From positions 1 to 7,960 of the forward strand of contig JAIRNU010000085.1 of NCBI GenBank assembly GCA_031257945.1: a DNA stretch of 7,960 nucleotides. Direction: 5' to 3'. This document shows positions 1 through 7,100 of this stretch, piece after piece. This stretch comes from Holosporales bacterium. GTDB lineage: Bacteria; Pseudomonadota; Alphaproteobacteria; BNTO01. Each line of letters opens with the position of its first letter. Within the stretch, counting starts at the first letter, position 1. Both the position numbers and the translations under genes were made by a program. Below the pieces are notes generated by a model. The model did no database searches. It had not been told where the DNA came from and saw nothing but the letters and a program-made list of their open reading frames with translations.

Positions 1-124
1 TTCTTACTTGGCTTTTAAATAAAAGAATAATCACTTAAAAATAATTTTTGTTGAATTGTAGTATAAATTATTGAGGATTATTATTGATATGGTTGATTCG
101 CAATGTACAGGAGTAAGGCTTAGG

Positions 125-391
125 ATGGCTCCCCCATTTAAAGGATATCACAAAAAGGTTAAGGGATCATTAATACTTTGCGAATACTTGAAATCCTAGG
201 AAATCCAGGGGGCGCAGCCAACGCTACCTCAAACCCTTAGAAAACTCAGGGATACAGGCGTCACCACATCAGAGCCACCCAGAACCCAGAGGCTTAAGAA
301 GTATAGCGCTGCTGCCTGCTCTTGTGGTAGATCGCCAAGCAACCCACCTTTGACACTCTACAAATTGTGTGTGTGGCCGAGATCCCTATGA
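125..391 (+). pseudogene. Possible decayed or spurious ORF interrupted by TAG
   Basis: An ATG at 125, with AGGAG 11 bases upstream, opens a 24-codon frame rich in lysine (it begins MAPPFKGYHKKVKGS) and ends at TAG 197-199. The same frame then runs on without a stop for 63 codons to TGA at 389-391. If the TAG were a sense codon the product would be about 88 residues, with a basic middle and a Cys-x-Cys. I do not recognise the sequence. It could be a gene broken by one nonsense change, or a chance frame over a structured non-coding element, since the reverse strand also has long open stretches here. I favour the non-coding explanation slightly. Confidence 0.2.
180..309. ncRNA. Candidate structured RNA or hairpin element
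   Basis: Six short stems nest in order within 130 bases: GCG 180-182 with CGC 307-309; ATACTT 184-189 with AAGTAT 299-304; CCT 195-197 with AGG 290-292; GGGGGC 208-213 with GCC-A-CCC 274-280; ACGC plus CT (221-229) with AGGCGT 256-261; and CCCTTAG 234-240 with CTCAGGG 245-251 around an AAAA loop, with one T-C mismatch. Together they make an interrupted rod. The strand is not determined. There is no matching T-run terminator on either side and only a weak -10 match (TATACT, minus strand, 300-305). I looked for SRP, tmRNA, RNase P and 6S signatures and found none. About 46% of bases pair, which random RNA can reach, so this is a lead rather than a call. Confidence 0.22.
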
Positions 392-429
392 TGCCTATAT
401 TTTTAAAAGTAGGATGGAGGGAGATTTTT

Positions 430-437
430 CCCCCCCC
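430..437. repeat. Poly-C tract (C8)
   Basis: Eight consecutive C follow five T. The upstream G-rich stretch 416-422 can pair with 429-435 (six pairs and one mismatch) around the loop GATTTT. No T-run follows on the + strand, so it does not look like a terminator. It lies about 150 bases before the first gene and about 77 bases upstream of that gene's -35 element. Confidence 0.7.
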
Positions 438-513
438 GCGGTATAAAAGTTAAGGCATTGTGCGGGTTTTGTCGCGTAGTGAGAAAATAGGCAGCGAATT
501 ACAGATAATTTTC

Positions 514-541
514 TTGCATTACCTCTTCCTTGTGTTATAAA
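514..541 (+). promoter_or_regulatory. Extended -10 promoter for the 587 gene
   Basis: The -10 element is TATAAA at 536-541, one change from consensus, with the extended TG motif at 533-534. The -35 candidate TTGCAT at 514-519 matches three of six positions with a 16-base spacer, so recognition would rest on the extended -10. Transcription would begin near 548 and leave a leader of about 40 bases. Confidence 0.5.
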
Positions 542-586
542 TACGTCAGTAGGTTTCTTTTAGTGATTGTTTGAAAAGGTGTTTTT

Positions 587-955
587 ATGAAAAATATGAA
601 GTCTTTAGTTTTAGGAGTTGCGCTTTCGATAGGTAGCGCTTTTTTGTCACCTTCGATTGAGGCTGGTGGATTCCGCAGTAGAGCGTGGGATTTATGGACA
701 AAAGACCTCCGTTTTGGCGCTGATTGTGTGTTAGGGGGTGCAGCTTATGGCGTGAACTACCTCGTTGCCAGCCAAATTCTACCACGTGTTTCAAAAGTCT
801 GGCTGAGAAAGGGGCTGTCCGCCGTTGACACTGTTACAGGCCTTATGGTATATGCGTTTGCAGTCGATTTTCTAGTATATGGTACCCACAAACTTTTGGG
901 CACTATTGATGGCAAAAAACCGGATGCGCCGGCGCCTCTACAGATAGGACACTAA
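587..955 (+). CDS. Small exported protein, function unknown
   Basis: The product is 122 residues. A Sec signal peptide is clear: MKNMK, a hydrophobic core at about residues 6-20, and an SIEA-GG cleavage site near residue 26. The mature part of about 96 residues starts basic and aromatic (FRSRAWDLW) and has two stretches that are hydrophobic enough to be membrane-associated or amphipathic helices, at about 47-66 (the only Cys, C47, is here) and 80-105. It ends in a short proline-rich polar tail. I recognise no domain. The start is supported by AAAGGTG at 575-581, five bases upstream; an in-frame ATG at 596 is less well placed. It stands alone, with a promoter ahead and 282 bases to the next gene. 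The protein could be periplasmic, outer-membrane-associated or secreted. Its signal-peptide region resembles that of the 7420 gene. Confidence 0.8.
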   Translation: MKNMKSLVLGVALSIGSAFLSPSIEAGGFRSRAWDLWTKDLRFGADCVLGGAAYGVNYLVASQILPRVSKVWLRKGLSAVDTVTGLMVYAFAVDFLVYGTHKLLGTIDGKKPDAPAPLQIGH

Positions 956-958
956 TTG

Positions 959-1007
959 CGAAAGCCACTGCGAACGCGTTTGTGCGTCATTTCGGAGTAT
1001 ATTTTTT
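959..1007 (+). terminator. Weak terminator-like fold after the 587 gene
   Basis: CGAAA at 959-963 can pair with TTTCG at 990-994, enclosing a small hairpin of ACGC 974-977 with GCGT 984-987. Six T follow at 1002-1007, after an eight-base gap. The stems are short and the T-run is displaced, so if it ends transcription it probably does so inefficiently. Confidence 0.25.
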
Positions 1008-1062
1008 GCAATTGGTCTACTTCTTAAGGTTTGTATGGCCCTGCAATGTCCTATCAAGGATA

Positions 1063-1092
1063 TTGACTCCAATGTAAGGTATCTGTTACCCT
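1063..1092 (+). promoter_or_regulatory. Weak promoter candidate for the LRR gene
   Basis: TTGACT at 1063-1068 matches five of six -35 positions. After an 18-base spacer comes TACCCT at 1087-1092, a poor -10 of three matches, helped by an extended TG at 1084-1085. It is the best pair I can find in the 956-1237 gap, and it would produce a leader of about 140 bases that includes the ORF at 1125-1241. Confidence 0.2.
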
Positions 1093-1124
1093 CAGGGTAG
1101 ATAAGAGCGACGGGATGTAACTGT

Positions 1125-1241
1125 ATGCCGACATGCACCTTCCAGTGCGGTTGGCATATGTTTGTATCGTTATGGCTATTCCAACTGAATGGCCCCACGT
1201 CGTTTTTGGGTTTTTTACAGATTGAGGAGTCCAAAGGATGA
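1125..1241 (+). CDS. Upstream ORF overlapping the LRR gene start
   Basis: A 38-codon ORF begins at ATG 1125 and ends at TGA 1239-1241, overlapping the ATG of the LRR gene in an ATGA arrangement typical of translational coupling. The peptide has two Cys near its start and a hydrophobic middle (HMFVSLWLFQL), then a polar end (IEESKG). Its own ribosome site is weak (GGGA at 1112-1115). Within it, CCCA 1194-1197 can pair with TGGG 1207-1210, directly followed by six T at 1211-1216, like a weak attenuator. It could be a real leader peptide that couples or tunes LRR translation, or a chance frame. The LRR gene has its own good ribosome site, so coupling would not be essential. Confidence 0.25.
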   Translation: MPTCTFQCGWHMFVSLWLFQLNGPTSFLGFLQIEESKG

Positions 1242-2794
1242 CAAAAAGAGTGTTGACTCTAGTGGTGCTATCCGCAAGTTATGCTTTTAGTACGTATTGC
1301 GTTGGGGCAGAACGGTATCATAGATATCCTATGCAAGAAGGCGACGGTAAGGGACGTAGCTGTATATCGGTTGGTGGCATGCTGTACTACGTTTCGCCGC
1401 CTACGGTTGATTTTAGGCTACGAAGATCCTTGCTTGACGTGTACATCCCAAGTACAAATAGGTGGATCGCAGGCGACACTTTTAGTAGGTGGTGGATTGC
1501 AGCGGTCGTTTTTGATTCACCAAGCTGTGTAGAATTGATAGGAGAGAATGCTTTTTTTGCTTGTAAAAACTTGCGCTCGATATGCATCCCAAGTAGCGTT
1601 ATCTGTATTGAGAACTCTGCTTTTCAGGATTGCACGATACTTGGTTGCCTTTCGTTCGACCAAGCGAGTAAACTAACAACAATACATAGCCACGCTTTTG
1701 ATGGGTGTACATCGCTGACGTTTGTTGCTCTCCCCGATAGCGTTGAAATGCTCTGGACAGCAGCGTTCTCTAATTGCCGAAGTCTTACCCGTATTACATT
1801 AGGAGAAAATCTGCAAAGAGTTGGAAATAACGCATTTTATAATTGTAGCAATTTGGAGAGCATTGCTATTCCACAGGGAGTTACTTCAATTGGCGAAGGA
1901 GCGTTCCAGGATTGTCACAATCTTGAAGCTGTTACATTTGCGGCAGAGAGCCGGTTACAAGAAATAGGGCCCGCAGCCTTTTCAAAGAGCGGCCTTCTAA
2001 CCGTAGAAATTCCAACCAACGTTCAAGTGATACAAGAGAATACTTTTGCTGATTGTTCGGTGCTTAAGAACGTTACGTTCGCCCAGAATAACAGATTAAC
2101 AAGCGTTGGAGACGCCGCCTTCCTTAATTGTAAAGCACTTCGCGACATAATTCCAGAGACAGTTGTGGCAGTGCAAGCGCTGGCTTTTCAATCGTGTACA
2201 GTGCTTGATCGTGTTACGTTTGGCTCAAATAGCTCATTACAATTAATTGGGAATTTCGCCTTTTCCGAGTGTCACTCCCTCCAATTTATCGAGCTCCCAG
2301 CGCCCCTTACAACCATTGGACTTGCCGCTTTTCGCGATTCTGCTTTGACTAGCGTAACAATTCCGGCAAACGTTCAACAGATAGGAATGCTCGCATTCGA
2401 GAATTGTTCGTCACTTACGTCTGTCGTGTTTGCTCCAGGGAGCCAGCTCACAGAAATTAAACTCGGAACTTTCAAAAATTGCTCCAAGTTGAAGAGTGTT
2501 ACTATTCCAGAAAGTGTTACAACTATCGCTTCTGATGCTTTTGAGGGGTGTCTGGCATTATCAGAGATTACCGTCCCGTTAACACCTCCACTTTTTGAGA
2601 CTTTAAAGGCCATTATTGGGACTCACCGTATGCAAAAAGTAACATTCGACTTCATGCCTGCTCAAATTCCTGGTGGGACGAAAGTGGAGCCTTTTTTGAA
2701 GAATTTTTTTGGCACTGCGGATTTTGGATGTACGGCACATTTTAAAGATGGTAGTACGTACAGATTCGATGGTACTAACTGGAGGAGGAGGTAG
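1238..2794 (+). CDS. Exported BspA-like leucine-rich repeat (LRR_5) protein
   Basis: The product is 518 residues. A signal peptide covers about residues 1-24 (MTKRVLTLVV, cleavage near CVGA-ERYH). Residues about 25-65 are a short leader domain. From about 66 to 446 run some 15-16 leucine-rich repeats of about 23 residues built on IGxxAFxxCxxL, separated by strands of the type VTIPxxV or VTFAxxSxL; this is the BspA / LRR_5 family signature. Residues about 447-518 form a capping tail that ends HFKDGSTYRFDG then WRRR. There is no membrane anchor, lipobox or cell-wall sorting signal, so the protein is likely periplasmic, secreted or surface-bound. In characterised members this solenoid binds host or partner proteins; that role here is inference. 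The start is backed by GAGGAG at 1224-1229, eight bases upstream. No strong terminator follows, so some read-through into the efflux genes is possible. Confidence 0.9.
   Translation: MTKRVLTLVVLSASYAFSTYCVGAERYHRYPMQEGDGKGRSCISVGGMLYYVSPPTVDFRLRRSLLDVYIPSTNRWIAGDTFSRWWIAAVVFDSPSCVELIGENAFFACKNLRSICIPSSVICIENSAFQDCTILGCLSFDQASKLTTIHSHAFDGCTSLTFVALPDSVEMLWTAAFSNCRSLTRITLGENLQRVGNNAFYNCSNLESIAIPQGVTSIGEGAFQDCHNLEAVTFAAESRLQEIGPAAFSKSGLLTVEIPTNVQVIQENTFADCSVLKNVTFAQNNRLTSVGDAAFLNCKALRDIIPETVVAVQALAFQSCTVLDRVTFGSNSSLQLIGNFAFSECHSLQFIELPAPLTTIGLAAFRDSALTSVTIPANVQQIGMLAFENCSSLTSVVFAPGSQLTEIKLGTFKNCSKLKSVTIPESVTTIASDAFEGCLALSEITVPLTPPLFETLKAIIGTHRMQKVTFDFMPAQIPGGTKVEPFLKNFFGTADFGCTAHFKDGSTYRFDGTNWRRR
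1433..2575 (+). repeat. Tandem LRR_5 repeat array inside the LRR gene
   Basis: About 15 clear units share the core I/V-G-x-x-A-F-x-x-C-x-x-L, for example at residues 101-112 (IGENAFFACKNL), 196-206, 218-229, 339-349 and 382-393. A sixteenth, degenerate unit sits near residues 66-92 (AGDTF). Two linker types tend to alternate: an IP-x-x-V type and an F-A-x-x-S-x-L type. The Cys of the AFxxC core is kept in nearly all units and is replaced in the units near residues 248-252 and 365-369. DNA identity between units is low, so the array is old rather than freshly expanded. Confidence 0.85.
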
Positions 2795-2805
2795 GCAGCA
2801 CCTCC
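2787..2805 (+). other. Hairpin over the LRR stop codon
   Basis: GGAGGT 2787-2792 pairs perfectly with ACCTCC 2800-2805 across a 7-base loop, covering the TAG stop at 2792-2794. No T-run follows, so it is not a standard terminator. The left arm sits in a purine tract (2781-2791) that looks like a perfect ribosome-binding sequence but has no start codon at a suitable distance, and the right arm looks like the 16S anti-Shine-Dalgarno. It may protect the 3' end of the message or be chance. Confidence 0.35.
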
Positions 2806-2860
2806 GTAGGGCGAACTTGCTTGGGTTGTTGTATCGTTTGACACAACGTTACGCGCGGAC

Positions 2861-2890
2861 TTGTATTCCCGCCCTTTTTGCTGCTAGAAT
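2861..2890 (+). promoter_or_regulatory. Extended -10 promoter for the efflux operon
   Basis: TAGAAT at 2885-2890 differs at one position from the -10 consensus and has an extended TG at 2882-2883. The -35 candidate TTGTAT at 2861-2866 (three of six, 18-base spacer) is weak. A perfect TTGACA lies at 2838-2843, but its 17-base partner is only TTGTAT. Transcription from 2885-2890 would begin near 2897 and leave about 29 bases of leader before the adaptor ATG. Confidence 0.45.
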
Positions 2891-2925
2891 GTACCAGGTG
2901 GTATTGTATTAACAGAAGAGTAAAG

Positions 2926-4116
2926 ATGCCAAGGAACAAGAACAACAAGCCCGAAGAAACCAGCTCGAAGAAGGTTATAATCAAGTATGCGGCGATCCTC
3001 GCTTCTGCGGCGCTGGGTTGTTTCGTCATCGTCCGTATCTCTCGCCCGATACTACTATCCCTTGCCCACTATATAATAAGCCTTGAAAAAGGGGGGGATG
3101 GTAATTATCAGGCGATGGAAGTTGCCGTCGAGACGGAAGAAGTCAAAAGCGTTGTAATGCCGAAGTATATCAATACAATTGGAGAGCTAAAGGCAGATAA
3201 ATCCGTTGTTATACATTCGGAAATTAACGGAAAAATAGATAGCATATCCTTCACAGAGGGCACAACCGTTACCAAAGACGCTCTTTTGATAAAATTCGAC
3301 GATAAGCAAGCGCAGGCAGAGCTACGACTGCGGCGGGCCAAGTTAAAAATGGCGGAGCTCGAGTATGCTCGCTACCAAAAGATGCGCGAAAGCGGGGCCG
3401 GGAGCGAGAAGGAAATGGATAAGGCGGCGGCCGAGTTTAATATGGCTACCTCTGAGGTCGAAGCTGCAGAAGCGCAATTACAAAAAACCGAGATCCGGGC
3501 GCCGTTCGACGGAACGATTGGGTTGATTGACGTTGGCGTTGGTGCTTACGTGCAACCGAATCAGGATTTGGTAACCCTGGTTGATCAGAATTCTATTAAG
3601 GTTAAGTTTGGGGTATCTGGAAAGTATGTTAACGACGTCGGAGTCGGGCAAACAGTTGAGCTTCGCGTAGAATCCTGCAAAAATCGCGTGTTTAATGGGA
3701 TTGTTGAGGCGGTCGATTCACATGTGGATTCATCAACGAATAATATCTCCTTACGAGCTGCCGTCTCTAACGAAGATGGCACGTTGAAAGCTGGGCTATT
3801 CGCCGATGTGATGCTTGTTATTGGCGAGCAAGGAGAGGTTATTACTGTTGATGAAGCGGCGGTTGAAAGAATGGGTGAACAGGAGTTCGTATGGGTGGTT
3901 GATCGAAAGCAAGCTCGACGAATTGGCATTTTGACAGGGGCAAGGTACCGTGGTCGCATCGAGGTTGTCGCAGGGTTAAAACCTGGCCAAATGGTAGTGA
4001 CTGCTGGGCAGTTAAGGCTGTTTGAAGGTGCATGGGTCCGCTCTATTAGCGCCGAATCAGGCGGTGTGGACAGCGATGGAGCCATTGTTAATGGGCTAAT
4101 GAACGAAGTTATGTAG
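2926..4116 (+). CDS. RND efflux periplasmic adaptor (HlyD/AcrA-type)
   Basis: The product is 396 residues and links an RND pump to an outer-membrane channel. A basic cytoplasmic tip (residues 1-16) is followed by an uncleaved membrane anchor at about 17-37. There is no lipobox, so this is not a lipoprotein like AcrA. Residues about 64-125 give the first beta-barrel and lipoyl half (GKIDSISFTEG), 126-186 the charged alpha-hairpin, and 188-222 the second lipoyl half with the family signature RAPFDGTIGL at 191-200. The beta-barrel follows at 224-305 and the membrane-proximal domain at about 306-375 (GLKPGQMVV). Length is usual for the family. I chose ATG 2926 because AGAAGAG at 2913-2919 is well placed; a TTG at 2878 would extend it by 16 residues but lies upstream of the predicted transcript start. 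The pump gene follows after 24 bases. An A5G7 run at 3086-3097 lies just after the anchor. Confidence 0.93.
   Translation: MPRNKNNKPEETSSKKVIIKYAAILASAALGCFVIVRISRPILLSLAHYIISLEKGGDGNYQAMEVAVETEEVKSVVMPKYINTIGELKADKSVVIHSEINGKIDSISFTEGTTVTKDALLIKFDDKQAQAELRLRRAKLKMAELEYARYQKMRESGAGSEKEMDKAAAEFNMATSEVEAAEAQLQKTEIRAPFDGTIGLIDVGVGAYVQPNQDLVTLVDQNSIKVKFGVSGKYVNDVGVGQTVELRVESCKNRVFNGIVEAVDSHVDSSTNNISLRAAVSNEDGTLKAGLFADVMLVIGEQGEVITVDEAAVERMGEQEFVWVVDRKQARRIGILTGARYRGRIEVVAGLKPGQMVVTAGQLRLFEGAWVRSISAESGGVDSDGAIVNGLMNEVM
3086..3097 (+). repeat. A5G7 homopolymer tract in the adaptor gene
   Basis: Five A followed by seven G encode part of E-K-G-G-D-G at residues 54-59, just beyond the membrane anchor. 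Slippage by one base would shift the frame and remove nearly the whole periplasmic part of the adaptor. Seven G is at the low end for known contingency tracts. Confidence 0.6.
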
Positions 4117-4140
4117 GTAAAGAGGTTAAAAGGGAGAATC

Positions 4141-7100
4141 ATGAAGTTATCGGAAATATGTATTGAACGGCCAGTATTCGCGTGGGTAATGACGCTCGTA
4201 TTGATACTGATTGGACTGGTCTTTGGGCGGAGACTGCCGTTGCAGCAATACCCTAAAATAGAGCAGCCGACAGTTAGCATCGAGACTATGTACCCAGGAG
4301 CAGCGCCTGAGGTTGTTGAGGCTGAGATTACCAAAAGATACGAAGAAGCGTTTGCTGGAATTGAGGGCATAGACTACATGGTATCCACCAGCAATGCCGA
4401 TAACAGCAACATCACCATCGTTTTCAAAGAAAGTCGGAATATCGATGAAGCCGTAAACGATGTTCGCGATAGGCTTAGTAAGGAGCGGGACAATGTGCCG
4501 CGAGACGCCAAGGAGCCTATAGTTTCCAAAACAAAACATGATGAAGCCGCGATAATGAGTTTATCCTTTTGGAGCGATAACATGTCGCAGCGCGAGCTGT
4601 TCGACTACGTTTCGCAAAATTTAAAGAAGGATTTCGAATCGGTGCAGGGTGTTGGCCGCGTAGATGCTTTTGGCGAAGGCCTCTTTGTCATGAATTTGTA
4701 CGTTGACCCCAAAAAGATGGCTTCATACGGGATTTCTGTGGATGAGATTTTGCACGCCATTGTCGGGCAAAACATGGAGCGGCCCGCCGGAAAAATAGTT
4801 AGCAAAAATAGGGAGTATTTGGTCACAACAGTCGCTGGCTTAGAACGACCGGAGCAGTTCAATAACATGGTCGTAATGGCTAAAAATGGCCACCTCGTAA
4901 GGTTAAGCGATATTGGACGCGCAGAAATAAGCTCTGTGACTGCTAAGACCAGGTCGTTTTTTAACGGGCGGCAGGGGGTTAGCCTTAATATAACCAAGCA
5001 ATCTAATGTCAACCCAATCGGCGTAGCAAGAGCCGTCAAGGCCCAGCTAGAAAACCTAAAGAAATACCAGATCCCAGACGATATTCACGTTGTTGTTTCG
5101 TACGATAGTACGCTTTTCGTGGAGAGGTCGTTAAAAGAGGTGTACAGAACCATTTTTGAAGCGATAATCCTGGTCACCCTGGTTGTATTACTATTTTTAA
5201 AGTCATTCCGTGCCGCGATTATTCCGCTTGTAACTATTCCTGTGTCTTTGGTAGGAACGTTTACCTTTATGCACTTGTTTAACTTTAGTTTAAACATGTT
5301 TACCCTGCTGGCCTTTGTTTTGTCTGTAGGACTTGTTGTCGACGACGCAATTGTTGTGTTGGAAAATGTGCACCGATATTTGGAAAAGGGATACTCGAAA
5401 ATAAAATCCGCGATATTAGGGATCAAAGAAGTGAGCTTCGCCGTTATCGCGATGACGCTGACTTTGGCCGCGGTGTATGCCCCGGTTTCTTTTGCTACTG
5501 GGTTTGTCGGAAAAATGCTAACCGAGTTTGCGCTTACCTTGGCGTGCGCCGTGATTTTGTCAGGATTTGCGGCATTAACGTTAACGCCGATGATGTGCGC
5601 CCGAATTCTAAAGGCACACCAAAACGGTGAGGGGCAAGAGGACAGCAAGAGCGCTGGAAACAATTCCCTAACGAAAAAAATAGGGGAGTTTTTGCCTATA
5701 GATGCTTGGATGGACTCTCTGGGAAGGATGTATGAACTCGTGTTAAGGAAGTACCTTAATAAGAAAAGCATTGTAATTGCGATAGCGTCGGTTTTTGCCC
5801 TCATTGGCGCAGCGGTTTTTAAATCTCTGCCATCACAGCGCCTTCCTAAAGAGGATACTGGCGTCATAAGGATAGAAGGCCACGCCCCCCAATCCTCCAC
5901 TTTAGACTATACAGAGCGTTATATTAAAGACGCTGACCACATTATTGCCGACATTCCGGAAATTGAATCCCGCGATTTTCATATTACTAACCCGACATTT
6001 ACTGGGACCATCACTCTCCGAGCCGATAAAGGCCGGTCTTCCGATGACGTTGCCGCAGAAATAACTTCGCGCTTACGCAATATCACCGGCATTGATTTCC
6101 AGCGAATTCAAGCTGGTATTGGTGGGACCGCTGGATCCTCGCCAGAAGTCCAGTTCGTCGTTCGCGGGAATAAGACGCATAAGGAACTGCGGGAATTGGC
6201 GCGTGCTGTAGGGCTGGAGCTGAAATCGTCTGGCCTGGTAACGCAAGTCCTGTCTGTTACGCAAAGCGATACTGAGGATTATACGATTACGATTTTGCGC
6301 GATAAAGCGTCAAGTCTTTTTATCGATCACAGAAGTATAGCTGAGACTATTGATGTATTAATTCGTGGGCGAAAAGCGAACACATTTAAAAAGGACAATA
6401 AAGTTTACGACGTAAAGGTTGAGGTAGAGAAGGAGGCACGCTCTACCCCAGAGGATATCTTAAATATCCATATAAAGGGCGGAGAACGGCGGGATAAACT
6501 TATCCCTCTTACTGAGTTAATTCGAATTTCCCCTCGGTCCGGCCCTATTGAGGTGTACCACTATAACAGGACTCGCGGGGTAACGGTTTCTGCTGCGATG
6601 GCGGCTCGACACGGGATTAATGATGGTGTGAACAGAGTTAACGAAATCAAGAAGGACATCCTACCAAAGGACGTCGTTTTGGAGTATGTCGGCTCGACAA
6701 AGCAGTTCTTGGAAGAAAAGAGCGTTATGGCGATGGTGTTTTTAATGGCGATTTTGTTTATATATTTGGTTATGGCCGCGCAGTTTGAAAGCTGGATAGA
6801 CCCGTTGATCATCCTGTTTAGCGTACCGTTAGCAATTATTAGTGCAGTCTTGACTTTAGCACTCATTAAAAATGGGAGTATTAATTTATATTCGAATATC
6901 GGATTAATTACATTAATTGGGTTAATTACTAAACACGGCATTTTAATAGTCGATTTCGCCAATAAAATTCAGCTAACCGGAAAGAGTAAGTATGATGCGA
7001 TTGTGGAGTCTGCCAAGGTACGTTTGCGCCCGGTTATTATGACTACGCTGGCTATGGTGCTCGGGTCTTTGCCGCTGGCGTTAGCGCATGGGGCTGGGGC

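Larger units (their letters stand above)
1..586. other. Long gene-poor leader region
   Basis: I find no convincing protein gene here. The first 90 bases are very AT-rich and include a short near-palindrome at about 12-25 (CTTTTA, AA, TAAAAG). From about 120 to 400 the composition becomes more GC-rich and several frames stay open on both strands, which fits a conserved non-coding element or a decayed gene better than random spacer. A tract of eight C lies at 430-437, and the last 75 bases carry the promoter and ribosome site of the next gene. A gene could end in the first 20 bases, but too little of it is visible to claim. Confidence 0.6.

Noticed and set aside
200..260. Possible SRP RNA, suggested by GCAGCC
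   Set aside because: The conserved GGTCAGG and GGAAG loop motifs are missing.
938..1234. 98-residue minus-strand open frame in the gap before the LRR gene
   Set aside because: It has no good ribosome site, signal or domain, and it covers the LRR promoter and leader region.
1433..2575. Repeats considered as a CRISPR or other DNA-level array
   Set aside because: The periodicity exists at protein level only; DNA units diverge and encode LRR_5 repeats.
2878..2925. TTG start that would lengthen the efflux adaptor by 16 residues
   Set aside because: The extra residues overlap the predicted -10 element and transcript start, and ATG 2926 has a well-placed ribosome site.
3585..4370. 261-residue minus-strand open frame
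   Set aside because: It lies opposite the conserved adaptor and pump genes; its Ser/Thr/Pro-rich composition is typical of an antisense shadow.
5085..5900. 271-residue minus-strand open frame
   Set aside because: It lies wholly opposite the pump gene, with no ribosome site or recognisable domain.
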